Positions 1 to 6,372 of a stretch of 8,000 bases of DNA are shown here, piece after piece. The notes beneath the pieces were generated by a model. The model saw only the letters and a list, made by a program, of their open reading frames with translations, did no database searches and had not been told where the DNA came from. The stretch spans positions 1-8,000 of the forward strand of contig MNYO01000049.1 in the NCBI GenBank assembly GCA_001873165.1, in the 5' to 3' direction. Position 1 is the stretch's first letter, and each line of letters begins with the position of its first letter. This DNA comes from Candidatus Gracilibacteria bacterium CG2_30_37_12. GTDB lineage: Bacteria; Patescibacteriota; Gracilibacteria; BD1-5; UBA2023. A program made the position numbers and the translations under genes.

Positions 1-15
1 CATTATGCCGAGATT

Positions 16-57
16 ATCAAAAAACCCACTCATTTCGAAATGAGTGGGTTTTTTGAT
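16..57. terminator. Perfect palindromic, bidirectional rho-independent terminator
   Basis: A 42-bp perfect inverted repeat centred on TTCGAA, with a GC-rich core (ACCCACTCA/TGAGTGGGT) flanked by A6 on one side and T6 on the other. On either strand this gives a strong hairpin followed by a U run, so it can stop transcription both ways. It begins 6 nt after the stop codon of the minus-strand LysM/CHAP gene, which it almost certainly terminates. The symmetry suggests a convergent plus-strand gene may end just left of the window, but that gene is not visible. Confidence 0.92.
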
Positions 58-62
58 GTTCA

Positions 63-1118
63 TTAATCCGTATAAATATATCCTTTAATTGCGGAAGTGT
101 CTTTGGATATTCGACGAATCGTTATCTCATTGAGACGTCGGTAATTCATATCTTTTACGACGATATCATCTCCATCTACATCTACTACGAGTCCGACGTG
201 ACCATAGTACGGATTATATCCTGATCATTGAAAGACTATTATCGCACCAGGAGCTGGAGTACTACCTGTTGGAATTCCTTCGGCTGCAGCATTTCGAAGC
301 CATGTGTTAGCATTTCCATGCCAAGTTATATTTTTATGATTGGCAACGAAGTAGGTACAATTTCCCCAAACGAAGCTATTTCCTTTTCCTGTATACCCCA
401 CTGAGTAAGTACGTAATGCTTGTTTAGGAGTAGTTTTTGCTGTTATTTTCGTTGTACTTTTCTTCGTAATAACAACTGCCTTTGGAGGAATAATTTTAAC
501 AGCTCCAGGGATTATAAGTTGTTGTCCAATAAGAAGTTCTTGCGCCGTAGTAAGTTTATTTTGTTCTGCAATTTTATCTACTGAAACTTTATATTTCAGT
601 GCGAGAGCTGCCATAGTATCCCCTGGAAGAACCACATAAGCAAGTCCAGTAACTGGTGGTACTTTAATAACATCACTTGGGTGTATTACTGTATTTTTCG
701 TGAAATTATTTGCCCAAATAATAGAATCAATACTGACATTAAATTTAGATGCAATACTTCCCAGTGAATCTCCATTCTGGACGGTATAAGAAAGAAGGTC
801 GCTCGCTCCAACAATATCACGAGTATCATCCAATGTACTATTGGATTTTATAAATCATGATTCTTTTGAGAAAATAGAAGCATCTTCTACTCCTCCTTCA
901 TAAGCAGTAATAATAGTGGATTCATCATAATTACCTACAGCTGTCTCTTCATTGAGCCCAAAAGCTCAGAAAGAAGGATAGATAGGGAGGATGAGTATGA
1001 TGAGAAATGAAAAAATCTTGAATCTTTTTACAAGCGAGAAAACTCATTTTTTATTTAAAGACGGACTATTACGAGCGTGTCTTTTGAGACGGGCCTGAAT
1101 ATTGATTTTCAGTTTCAT
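63..1118 (-). CDS. Secreted LysM-LysM-CHAP peptidoglycan hydrolase (UGA read as Gly)
   Basis: 351 aa with UGA read as glycine; the stop is TAA. Residues 1-30 are basic and are followed by a hydrophobic segment (about 32-50), a signal peptide or anchor. A spacer leads to LysM 1 (about 111-155, YTVQNGDS) and LysM 2 (about 161-204, YVVLPGDT), which bind glycan, then a Lys/Thr-rich linker and a C-terminal CHAP domain (about 241-351). The likely nucleophile is Cys254 (WGNCTYFVA) and the likely catalytic histidine is His307 (YYGHVG). CHAP enzymes are amidases or endopeptidases that cut peptidoglycan. UGA codons lie at residues 25, 51, 88 and 298; residue 298 is inside the CHAP domain, 9 residues before His307, so stopping there would delete the active site. 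ATG at 1118 is the only ATG after the upstream in-frame TAA (1128-1130); a TTG at 831-833 would omit the export signal. The gene lies 70 nt downstream of rplU and may be co-transcribed with it. Likely roles are wall remodelling, cell separation or attack on a host wall; which one is not shown. Confidence 0.9.
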
Positions 1119-1188
1119 TGAGATATTTTAGGAATAAAAATTCTTCCTTTATAGAAACATTGTGTCCCTAAAAAAGAAGATATTCTCC

Positions 1189-1500
1189 TTACGCGATAGC
1201 AGTAACTTCGAGTTTTGTCTGATCTGGTCGGAAACCAAAAGTTCGTGCATAACGCTTTTTTGATTTCATTTTGAAAACACGAATTTTTTCTCCTCGAAAA
1301 TCTTCGATAACCTTGAGAGAAACTTTTCCTCCCTCAACTACAGGAGTTCCTACTTTTACAGTAGATCCATCCTCATCTAAAACAAGAAGTGGTTGTACCT
1401 CCATAATAGAGCCTACTTCTGTATTTTGATTATCTACTTCGATAATGTCTCCTACTTTTACAGTGAACTGATTTCCACCGATTTCTACAATCGCAAACAT
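1189..1500 (-). CDS. rplU: 50S ribosomal protein L21
   Basis: 103 aa, the usual length for bacterial L21. The start MFAIVEIGGNQFTVKVGD matches the family's N-terminal beta strands. The C-terminal region has the basic RNA-binding loop (KMKSKKRYARTFGFRP) and ends LEVTAIA. L21 binds 23S rRNA domain I in the large subunit. The start is ATG with no Shine-Dalgarno sequence; the upstream bases are T-rich. There are no in-frame UGA codons, and the stop is TAA. In most bacteria rplU is followed directly by rpmA (L27); here the next gene is the LysM/CHAP hydrolase, so L27 is encoded elsewhere or absent. Confidence 0.97.
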   Translation of the reverse strand: MFAIVEIGGNQFTVKVGDIIEVDNQNTEVGSIMEVQPLLVLDEDGSTVKVGTPVVEGGKVSLKVIEDFRGEKIRVFKMKSKKRYARTFGFRPDQTKLEVTAIA

Positions 1501-1538
1501 GAAATGAAAAATGAAAAAATAATTATTAAATCTTGGTG

Positions 1539-1565
1539 ATTATATGAATTTCTATAAAAAATCAA
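1539..1565 (-). promoter_or_regulatory. Candidate promoter of rplU
   Basis: On the minus strand there is a perfect -10 TATAAT (1544-1539) with TTGATT (1565-1560) upstream. The spacer is 15 nt, shorter than the usual 17. Transcription would begin near 1532, giving a leader of about 30 nt before the rplU ATG. The -10 is convincing; the -35 is less so. Confidence 0.45.
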
Positions 1566-1590
1566 CTTTATTTCCTGATTCTCGAGCTTA

Positions 1591-1660
1591 TAATGGTTGG
1601 GGACAATGACAGAGATTCTTTCTTCTTTCTTCCGCAAACGGGATTTTAGAAGAACACCTT
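1591..1660 (-). repeat. Small element ending in a copy of the tRNA-Gln 3' tail (copy A)
   Basis: On the minus strand the unit starts AAGGTGTTCTTCT (from 1660), holds an inverted repeat TTCTTCT/AGAAGAA (arms 1654-1648 and 1626-1620), and ends GAATCTCTGTCATTG just before a 13-nt exact copy (1603-1591) of the tRNA-Gln 3' end and its downstream flank (original at 1754-1742). Copy B at 6645-6714, downstream of tRNA-Ser(GCU), has the same left end (AAGGTGTTNTNCT), a hairpin in the same place, and the same right end GAATCYCTGYCAYTG followed by its own tRNA tail. Both lie downstream of, and in the same orientation as, an intact tRNA. It could be a tiny mobile or integrated element, or a decayed tRNA duplication. 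No protein is encoded. Confidence 0.55.
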
Positions 1661-1666
1661 GTGATG

Positions 1667-1688
1667 AAAAGCCAAATCGTTGGCTTTT
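1667..1688 (-). terminator. Terminator of tRNA-Gln
   Basis: Inverted repeat AAAAGCCAA-ATCG-TTGGCTTTT, a 9-bp stem with a 4-nt loop, followed by T-rich sequence. It lies about 57 nt past the CCA end of tRNA-Gln on the minus strand, the right place to end that transcript before the rplU promoter. The A/T flanks make it roughly symmetrical, so it could also work on the plus strand. Confidence 0.75.
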
Positions 1689-1744
1689 TCCCCGATTCAT
1701 TCTTCGTCGGTATCACTATGGTTTCGAATTCTCAAATATTTTAA

Positions 1745-1819
1745 TGGTTGGGGATGAGGGATTCGAACCCCCGAATGGCGGAGTCAAAGTCCGCTGCCTT
1801 ACCACTTGGCGAATCCCCA
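1745..1819 (-). tRNA. tRNA-Gln(UUG), CCA encoded
   Basis: A 75-nt cloverleaf. The acceptor stem TGGGGAT/ATCCCCA includes the U1-A72 pair characteristic of bacterial tRNA-Gln. The D arm is GCC-AAGTGGTAA-GGC, the anticodon stem-loop GCGGA-CTTTGAC-TCCGC gives anticodon TTG, and the T arm is CGGGG-GTTCGAAT-CCC-type. Discriminator A and a genomically encoded CCA (1747-1745) follow. It has its own promoter (1874-1900) and terminator (1667-1688). The last bases of its 3' end recur at 1603-1591. Confidence 0.97.
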
Positions 1820-1836
1820 AAATACATATATTTTGA

Positions 1837-1869
1837 GAGCTAAAAAGTATACTCCTTATTTTTTAGCTC
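1837..1869 (-). promoter_or_regulatory. Inverted repeat in the tRNA-Gln leader
   Basis: Perfect 10-bp inverted repeat GAGCTAAAAA/TTTTTAGCTC with a 13-nt loop, lying exactly between the promoter -10 and the mature tRNA. The predicted transcript start (about 1867) falls at the outer edge of the first arm, so the whole hairpin would form the 5' leader of the precursor. The minus-strand loop contains AAGGAG, but no reading frame follows. It may be a processing or stability element, or an operator; which one is not shown. Confidence 0.55.
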
Positions 1870-1873
1870 GCGT

Positions 1874-1900
1874 ATTATATGTTTTATTTAAAAAAGTCAA
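1874..1900 (-). promoter_or_regulatory. Promoter of tRNA-Gln
   Basis: On the minus strand, TTGACT (1900-1895), a 15-nt spacer and a perfect TATAAT (1879-1874). This fits a housekeeping sigma factor with a slightly short spacer. Transcription would start about 50 nt upstream of the mature tRNA, just before the leader inverted repeat. It lies in the 110-nt gap after the 408-aa membrane protein gene, where no clear terminator hairpin is visible. Confidence 0.65.
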
Positions 1901-1930
1901 AAAAATGTATATATATCATCTGGAATCACT

Positions 1931-3157
1931 TTATTTTTTCAAGCGTACATAACTCAAAAAAATAAGTATGGACTCAAAAAAGGAGAGAATAGAAAGCGAT
2001 AAAATATCATGAATAGAACCTGTCGTAATAAAATAATAAATAATAACAATAATACTCATGCCCATTCCCATAAGATGAAGAATATAAATTTCTTTTGTAA
2101 ATTTCATGTAAAACACATAACTTGCACCTATAAACAAATAAGGAAGAAGAAAAATATATATAAAGCTCATCATAAAAGAGGTACTTCCTAAGATAAGAAA
2201 TATCTTGAGATAGAGAAATATAAGAGTCGTAAGAAATACAATATAAGAGATATAATTCCGAAAAAATTTATAAAGCGTATATTGATATATAAGAGAAATT
2301 ATCAATATAAAACTATAAAACAGAGAGATGGATTCAAATATAATAGATGCCACGACAGACATTGAAACAATATATCCAATATATATACCAACCTTCTGTG
2401 ATACGAATATATACTGTCTAAAATAATAAAAAAGTGGGAAGATAAAAGTATATAGCATCATAAGGAATGTCATCATTCCGAGAAACATGGGCCAAAGTGA
2501 TAGACTTGGGAAAATAATAGTCACATAATACCCCATTATAAGTGCTATATAAAAAAGGAAGAAAAGATAGATATTTTTATTTCTTTCTTGGAAAAAAGAG
2601 TCAAATAATAAGACACTCAGAAGTGTTACAATAGGAAGCATACTATCTATTGTAAAAAACAGTGATGGTTCTATATTATTACCGATATAGAGTATAAATA
2701 AGAAACTATAAATAATAGTAAAAATAACACTATTAGATCGAAAAATAAGAGAAATAGTTTCGTGTCTTTTTTTAAGAAAGAAGAAAAAAATACTTATTAC
2801 TAATACTGATATTATAAAGGTAATATAGTGAAATATCTCAGAGAAATTGGAAAAATTATAAAGGAGATTGAGGCCATATACAATACCGTACAAAGAAAGG
2901 TAGAAGAAGAGAAAAGCAACATAATACGACCATTTTTTAAAATACCCCACAATACATAGTAAAGGGAATTTTTTAATTTCTTGATCTCTCTTTTTTATTT
3001 CTGTTTCTTCTTTTTCCACAAAAAGGGAGAGAATTTTACTAAAATAAATAATAAATATTGCCGATATAACTCAAAATATGACACTTTCTATATGGTGTCA
3101 AAATAAGAAAAAAAAGAGTGTAAAACTTATATTAATAAGAGAAAACAAGAAAACCAT
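1931..3157 (-). CDS. Polytopic membrane protein, 408 aa, unrecognised (UGA read as Gly)
   Basis: 408 aa with about 12-13 hydrophobic helices spread over the whole length, rich in Phe, Ile, Leu, Tyr and Ser. Short basic or acidic loops separate them; the longest is a charged stretch at about residues 47-63 (EKEETEIKKRDQEIKK). I do not recognise a family and see no transporter, polymerase or protease motif. UGA codons at residues 20 and 29 lie in the first one or two helices; in the standard code the protein would seem to begin at GTG 3019 and lose them. ATG 3157 starts after one codon following the TAA of the 448-aa gene, so the two are almost certainly translated from one mRNA. AAGAG just before the ATG is at best a weak ribosome site. 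Stop TAA. It probably forms the integral membrane part of whatever this four-gene operon makes. Confidence 0.82.
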
Positions 3158-3160
3158 CTC

Positions 3161-4507
3161 TTAGAAGTTAAGTTGTAAGAAAATGCAAAAGAATGCAAAA
3201 ATTCCAAAAAAACCAAGGAGAAAGGAATTATTTTTGATAATTCTTGTCAGAAATGAAAAGAAAGAAAGGATGACTAAAAAGAATAATACCGAGTAATTAA
3301 AAAATTGAAATCCATGGAGAGAAAGATATGTAAAAAAGAGTGAATAAAGAAAAATAATATAGAGGATATAATCTCCTATCATTTTAAGAAGATAGATTAT
3401 TACATCTACATAATAATTAAATCACTTTACGATACTGATATAAGAAAATTTTGTATTTTTTATACGTTTCTCTATGAGTTGTATATTTTGAACAATGAGT
3501 TTTTTTCTAATAGTCAAAGGAATTATTTTCTCATTCTGAAAGAGAATAGTTGCAGTCAAGAGGTCTTTTTGTAAACTACGAAGTTTCTTCTTGTAAAGAT
3601 CGAGTTCTCGTAAATTTTTATAAAAAACAAATGATTGGGTATCAATTTTCTTCGCTGAAGTTGTGTCTTTTTTTGTGAAAAAATTATTCTTGATATCCAA
3701 AATAATTCTCTGAAGTTTGAGAGATATATCAGTTTCTGGATCACGAATCTTTGTATTAGATCCAAATTTCTTCAAAAGTTCATTGGTTTCATTCAAAAAT
3801 CATTGTTTCTCCACAGCTTTGTTATCTCTTAAAAGTTCCAATTCCAATTCTCCGATTTTTATAAGCGCATTTTCTGAAACAATGCGAAGTTTATCAATAT
3901 TAGTAGTGTTTTTCAATTGTTTCAAAATCGTGAGAAAATCTTGTAGTTTTCCTTTTCTCTCTATTTCTATATATTGTCCATAGGTATTAAGAATAGTTTC
4001 TATCTTCTGAAGGATTCTATCAATCAAAAGATAGTATTTTTGAATCTCTTTTCCTATGAAAGTATCGGAAATATCTGAATATGCTGCCTGTATCTGGGTG
4101 GTTTGTTCTATTTTTTCTTCCTTTTTTTCTTCCTTTTTTACTGCATGTTGTTCTTGATACAGAAGATATCCAGAATGAATTTTAGATGTTGTTATTTGTT
4201 TTTCTTCTTCTGTAGCATCTTTATCTTCATAGATAGCAACAACCTGATAATGAAGATCACTCACAAGTTTGATATATGCTTTGAAAATATCACTAGATTG
4301 AATTTGTCCACTCTTTTTATGTCCATCGAGTATGATATCAAAATAGAATACTTTTCCCTGATTTCCCCCCTCTTCTACTTTTTTAATCTCTATGATAGAA
4401 TACCCCTGATTATGAAGAGCTTGTCGCGCTTCATCCAGGGAATTATATTGAACAATGAATTCAACTTTTTGATTATTCTTGGCACAAATCGCCTGAAAGC
4501 TTTGCAT
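3161..4507 (-). CDS. Coiled-coil protein with C-terminal membrane helices, 448 aa, unrecognised (two UGA-Gly codons)
   Basis: One continuous 448-aa frame if UGA at residues 236 and 362 is glycine; the standard code splits it into three pieces. Residues 1-45 (FQAICAKNNQK...EARQALHNQGYSIIEIK) resemble the short alpha/beta unit at the N-terminus of GspF/PilC type II secretion and pilus platform proteins; a second, looser unit of the same type may cover about 52-95 (IILDGHKKSGQI...DLHYQVVAIY). A Lys/Glu-rich linker (about 122-133) leads to a long helical, probably coiled-coil region (about 150-355). The C-terminus has three membrane helices at about 378-396, 402-422 and 428-448. The likely topology is a cytoplasmic N-terminus with a membrane-anchored C-terminus. 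ATG 4507 is preceded in frame by TAA. It sits 8 nt after the 68-aa gene and 3 nt before the 408-aa gene. The GspF-like resemblance is by eye only, and the GspF transmembrane core is not present. Confidence 0.85.
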
Positions 4508-4515
4508 GGTTTATT

Positions 4516-4722
4516 TTAAACAGTAGTAGATTTGTTGTTTGAATTTGTTAATTTACGATCTTGTTGTTGTCTACAGACTAAATCTGGAAGTGATGAACAA
4601 AGATTAGAAACCATTATCTTATGTTCTGGGTTTTTTCAAAGAAAGTCACCAAAAAATTGTCCTACTTTATCAATAGAAGTGTGAGAAATATTTTCTTTAA
4701 TAGAGGAAAGTATATCGCTCAT
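4516..4722 (-). CDS. Small protein, 68 aa, revealed by UGA-Gly reading
   Basis: 68 aa, starting MSDILSSIKENISHTSIDK, with one UGA at residue 29 (GDFL-Gly-KNPEH) and TAA stop. It fills almost exactly the gap between the 103-aa and 448-aa genes, with 6 nt before its ATG and 8 nt after its stop, strong contextual support for a real gene. In the standard code only a 28-codon fragment and an unanchored tail remain, so it would be missed. It is predicted soluble and mostly helical up to about residue 54, with a polar Asn/Ser/Thr-rich tail. It has two cysteines and no membrane segment. I do not recognise the family; it may be a partner or regulator of its membrane neighbours. Confidence 0.72.
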
Positions 4723-4728
4723 ATTTTA

Positions 4729-5040
4729 CTAGATATTATCAAATAATATATTAAAATCGGTATTACAAACTCTTTCGGTTTCTTCTTTTTTTTGTATTTC
4801 CCGAATTTTTATAGTTTGTTGTTCTTGGAAATTCATTACATCTTTTTCTTCCAAAATATCTACCAATGCAGTGAGTTTTTTATAAAAAACATCGAGATAT
4901 TCATCATCAAGTATATCAAGTGATTCAAAATAGAGTTGTTCTTGTTTCTTATCTAAAGAAAGACGATAAATAACCTCGTGGATAATCTGCCGTTTTTCGT
5001 TGTTTTTTGAGAATTTTTTCAGAAGACTTCCGAGAAACAT
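4729..5040 (-). CDS. Small helical protein, 103 aa, unrecognised
   Basis: 103 aa, strongly charged and predicted all-helical. The N-terminus (MFLGSLLKKFSKNNEKR) is amphipathic; the middle is rich in Leu, Asp and Glu (ESLDILDDEYLDVFYKKL), and a Glu/Gln/Lys-rich stretch (about 70-90) may coil. There is no signal peptide or membrane helix. The stop is TAG, the only one in the window, followed after 6 nt by the ATG of the 68-aa gene. It is the first gene after the promoter at 5069-5096, so it leads the four-gene operon. ATG 5040 has an A-rich upstream run (ACTAAAAACAAAAA) in place of a Shine-Dalgarno sequence. Function unknown; a small cytoplasmic partner or regulator of the membrane components is only a guess. 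Confidence 0.8.
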   Translation of the reverse strand: MFLGSLLKKFSKNNEKRQIIHEVIYRLSLDKKQEQLYFESLDILDDEYLDVFYKKLTALVDILEEKDVMNFQEQQTIKIREIQKKEETERVCNTDFNILFDNI

Positions 5041-5068
5041 TTTTTGTTTTTAGTATTAATATGTCGAG

Positions 5069-5096
5069 AGTATATCATTTTCCTCTCAAATAACAA
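5069..5096 (-). promoter_or_regulatory. Promoter of the four-gene unknown operon
   Basis: On the minus strand, TTGTTA (5096-5091), a 16-nt spacer and TATACT (5074-5069). The predicted transcript starts about 22 nt upstream of the 103-aa gene. It lies in a 76-nt gap, the longest between 1931 and 6234, which supports a separate transcription unit. A 10-bp palindrome CAAAATTTTG (5094-5103) overlaps the -35 and could be an operator, but such AT palindromes are common here. Confidence 0.55.
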
Positions 5097-5116
5097 AATT
5101 TTGAATATAATAAAGA

Positions 5117-5494
5117 TTAATTTTGACTCACGCTTTGTATCATCAGCTCAAAAAGGAGCGCTATAACTATCAAAAGTCCTCAAGTTTTTGGATTTAAAAC
5201 CCCGAGAGAATAGAAGGTTATTATTCCCATAGAACTCAGCGAAAAAAGTATTCCTTGTCTCAAAGAAGTATGAATAGTCGAAATATATACTTCTCCTCGA
5301 TAATATATTTTTTTAAAAAAATAGATCAAAAGTGATAAAAAAGAACTACTCGCAAGAAAACTTGCGATACCCATTATCGTCAATCCCACCATCAGATTAT
5401 TTTCCACATTCATATAAAAAAAGAGGAGGAGGACAGAAATCGTACTCGATAAAAATATGATAAAAATTGTGAGAAGATAGATATGTTTTTTCAT
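5117..5494 (-). CDS. Small four-helix membrane protein, 125 aa (UGA read as Gly)
   Basis: 125 aa with four hydrophobic segments: about 4-27, 34-62, 80-100 and 105-119. UGA at residue 105 directly begins the fourth helix (Gly-GLLIVIALLF); reading it as stop would remove that helix. The loop before helix three has the pattern ISTIHTSLRQGILFSLSSMG. From memory this resembles small CPR membrane proteins with an SLRQG motif followed by a hydrophobic pair of helices, but I cannot name the family. ATG 5494 lies 14 nt downstream of the pseudouridine synthase stop, suggesting co-transcription with it rather than with the operon further left. Stop TAA. No catalytic motif is seen. Confidence 0.8.
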
Positions 5495-5508
5495 AAACTA
5501 TAATGAAA

Positions 5509-6234
5509 TTATATTCCAAGTTTTGTAAATAATCCCTGAAGTTCTGTTTTATTGAGAGGTTTATATTCGCCTTCTTCGAGATCTCCCAACATGATATTCT
5601 CTATACGTATTCGTTTCAATTTTTTAACTGTGTGACCAACAGCTTCAACCATACGACGAATCTGACGATTTCGGCCTTCCGTCAAAATAATCGCAAATTT
5701 TCCTGAACTCAACCGATTAATTACTGCAGGTTTTGTGAGTTTTCCAAGAACCATAACTCCCTGTCTCATATCTTCCAATTCTCCATCCTCTATACGTCCG
5801 TACACTTCTACCGCATATTCTTTTTCATGCTCATAACGGGGATGCATCAGATAATTAGAAAGACGTCCATCATTAGTAAGAAGAATAAGTCCAGTAGTTT
5901 CTTTATCGAGTCGTCCAATTGGAAAAACACGCTCGGGAATATCTACCACATCGAGGATAGAAGATTCCCCGTCTTGTTTACAGGTAGTAATAATATCGCG
6001 CGGTTTATTAAGTTTGTAATATACTAATTCACTTCGTTCCTCAATAATCTTATCATTGATAATAATTTCATCTTCTTTTGGATTGACTGATTGGCCCAAT
6101 ATTGCTTTTTCTCCGTTTACTATCACAAGTCCTCGGGTGATATATTCTTCCGCTTTGCGCCTCGAACACACACCTGCTTGACTCATATATTTTTGAAGAC
6201 GCATGGTTTCTTCTATTTCGTTTACTCGATTCAT
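5509..6234 (-). CDS. rluB: RluB/RsuA-family rRNA pseudouridine synthase
   Basis: 241 aa. An N-terminal S4 RNA-binding domain (about 11-57, RLQKYMSQAGVCSRRKAEEYI) is followed by the RsuA/RluB catalytic domain. The signature GRLDKETTGLILLTNDG carries the catalytic aspartate Asp110; MHPRYEHEKEY (130-140) and EGRNRQIRRM (about 185-194) are further family motifs. These enzymes convert a uridine to pseudouridine in rRNA. RluB acts on the 23S peptidyl-transferase region and RsuA on 16S; the sequence looks closer to RluB, but the exact site cannot be read from it. No UGA codons; stop TAA. ATG 6234 is the longest start, but ATG 6204 (residue 11, MRLQKYM) matches the usual family start and may be the true one. 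A promoter lies at 6265-6292. Confidence 0.93.
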   Translation of the reverse strand: MNRVNEIEETMRLQKYMSQAGVCSRRKAEEYITRGLVIVNGEKAILGQSVNPKEDEIIINDKIIEERSELVYYKLNKPRDIITTCKQDGESSILDVVDIPERVFPIGRLDKETTGLILLTNDGRLSNYLMHPRYEHEKEYAVEVYGRIEDGELEDMRQGVMVLGKLTKPAVINRLSSGKFAIILTEGRNRQIRRMVEAVGHTVKKLKRIRIENIMLGDLEEGEYKPLNKTELQGLFTKLGI

Positions 6235-6264
6235 GATTACAGGGAAGAAAAAATATTTACGCCG

Positions 6265-6292
6265 ATAATATGAAAAAAGAGACTAAAAGCAA
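6265..6292 (-). promoter_or_regulatory. Candidate promoter of the pseudouridine synthase gene
   Basis: On the minus strand, TTGCTT (6292-6287), a 16-nt spacer and TATTAT (6270-6265). It would start transcription about 20-25 nt upstream of ATG 6234 and diverges from the tRNA-Ser promoter at 6319-6346. A palindrome CAAAAAATTTTTTG (6308-6321) lies between the two. Confidence 0.5.
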
Positions 6293-6318
6293 GTAAGAGT
6301 TATCTCTCAAAAAATTTT

Positions 6319-6346
6319 TTGACAATACTCTCTTTTTCTATACAAT
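6319..6346 (+). promoter_or_regulatory. Promoter of the tRNA-Ser group
   Basis: A consensus -35 TTGACA (6319-6324), a 16-nt spacer and TACAAT (6341-6346), with transcription predicted from about 6353, some 20 nt upstream of tRNA-Ser(UGA). This is the best promoter match in the window. It probably drives both tRNA-Ser genes and perhaps the CAU tRNA up to the terminator at 6843. Confidence 0.75.
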
Positions 6347-6372
6347 GCTCGCGCTTTGACAAAAAGCTTTGC

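Noticed and set aside
63..833. TTG start at 831-833 for the hydrolase
   Set aside because: It would remove the signal peptide; the frame continues through UGA codons to ATG 1118 with an in-frame TAA just upstream.
1485..1700. Minus-strand 71-codon frame overlapping the rplU start
   Set aside because: It covers the rplU promoter, the repeat element and the tRNA-Gln terminator; no domain or suitable start context is seen.
1597..1836. Plus-strand 79-codon frame
   Set aside because: It runs across the tRNA-Gln gene and its terminator and has no recognisable protein character.
1931..3019. GTG start at 3019 for the membrane protein
   Set aside because: The frame runs upstream through two UGA codons to an ATG at 3157 one codon past the previous gene's stop, adding membrane helices and leaving an operon-like gap.
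3161..4507. Three separate genes or a decayed pseudogene
   Set aside because: All three pieces share one frame, are joined only by UGA, and the middle and last pieces lack normal ATG starts at their 5' ends. Neighbouring genes show the same UGA pattern.
63..5494. UGA read as tryptophan (code 4) rather than glycine
   Set aside because: TGG is used for Trp several times in the same proteins, and UGA sites lie in Gly-like contexts such as SKES-x-FIK and the region before GH in the CHAP domain. Not excluded without alignments, but less likely.
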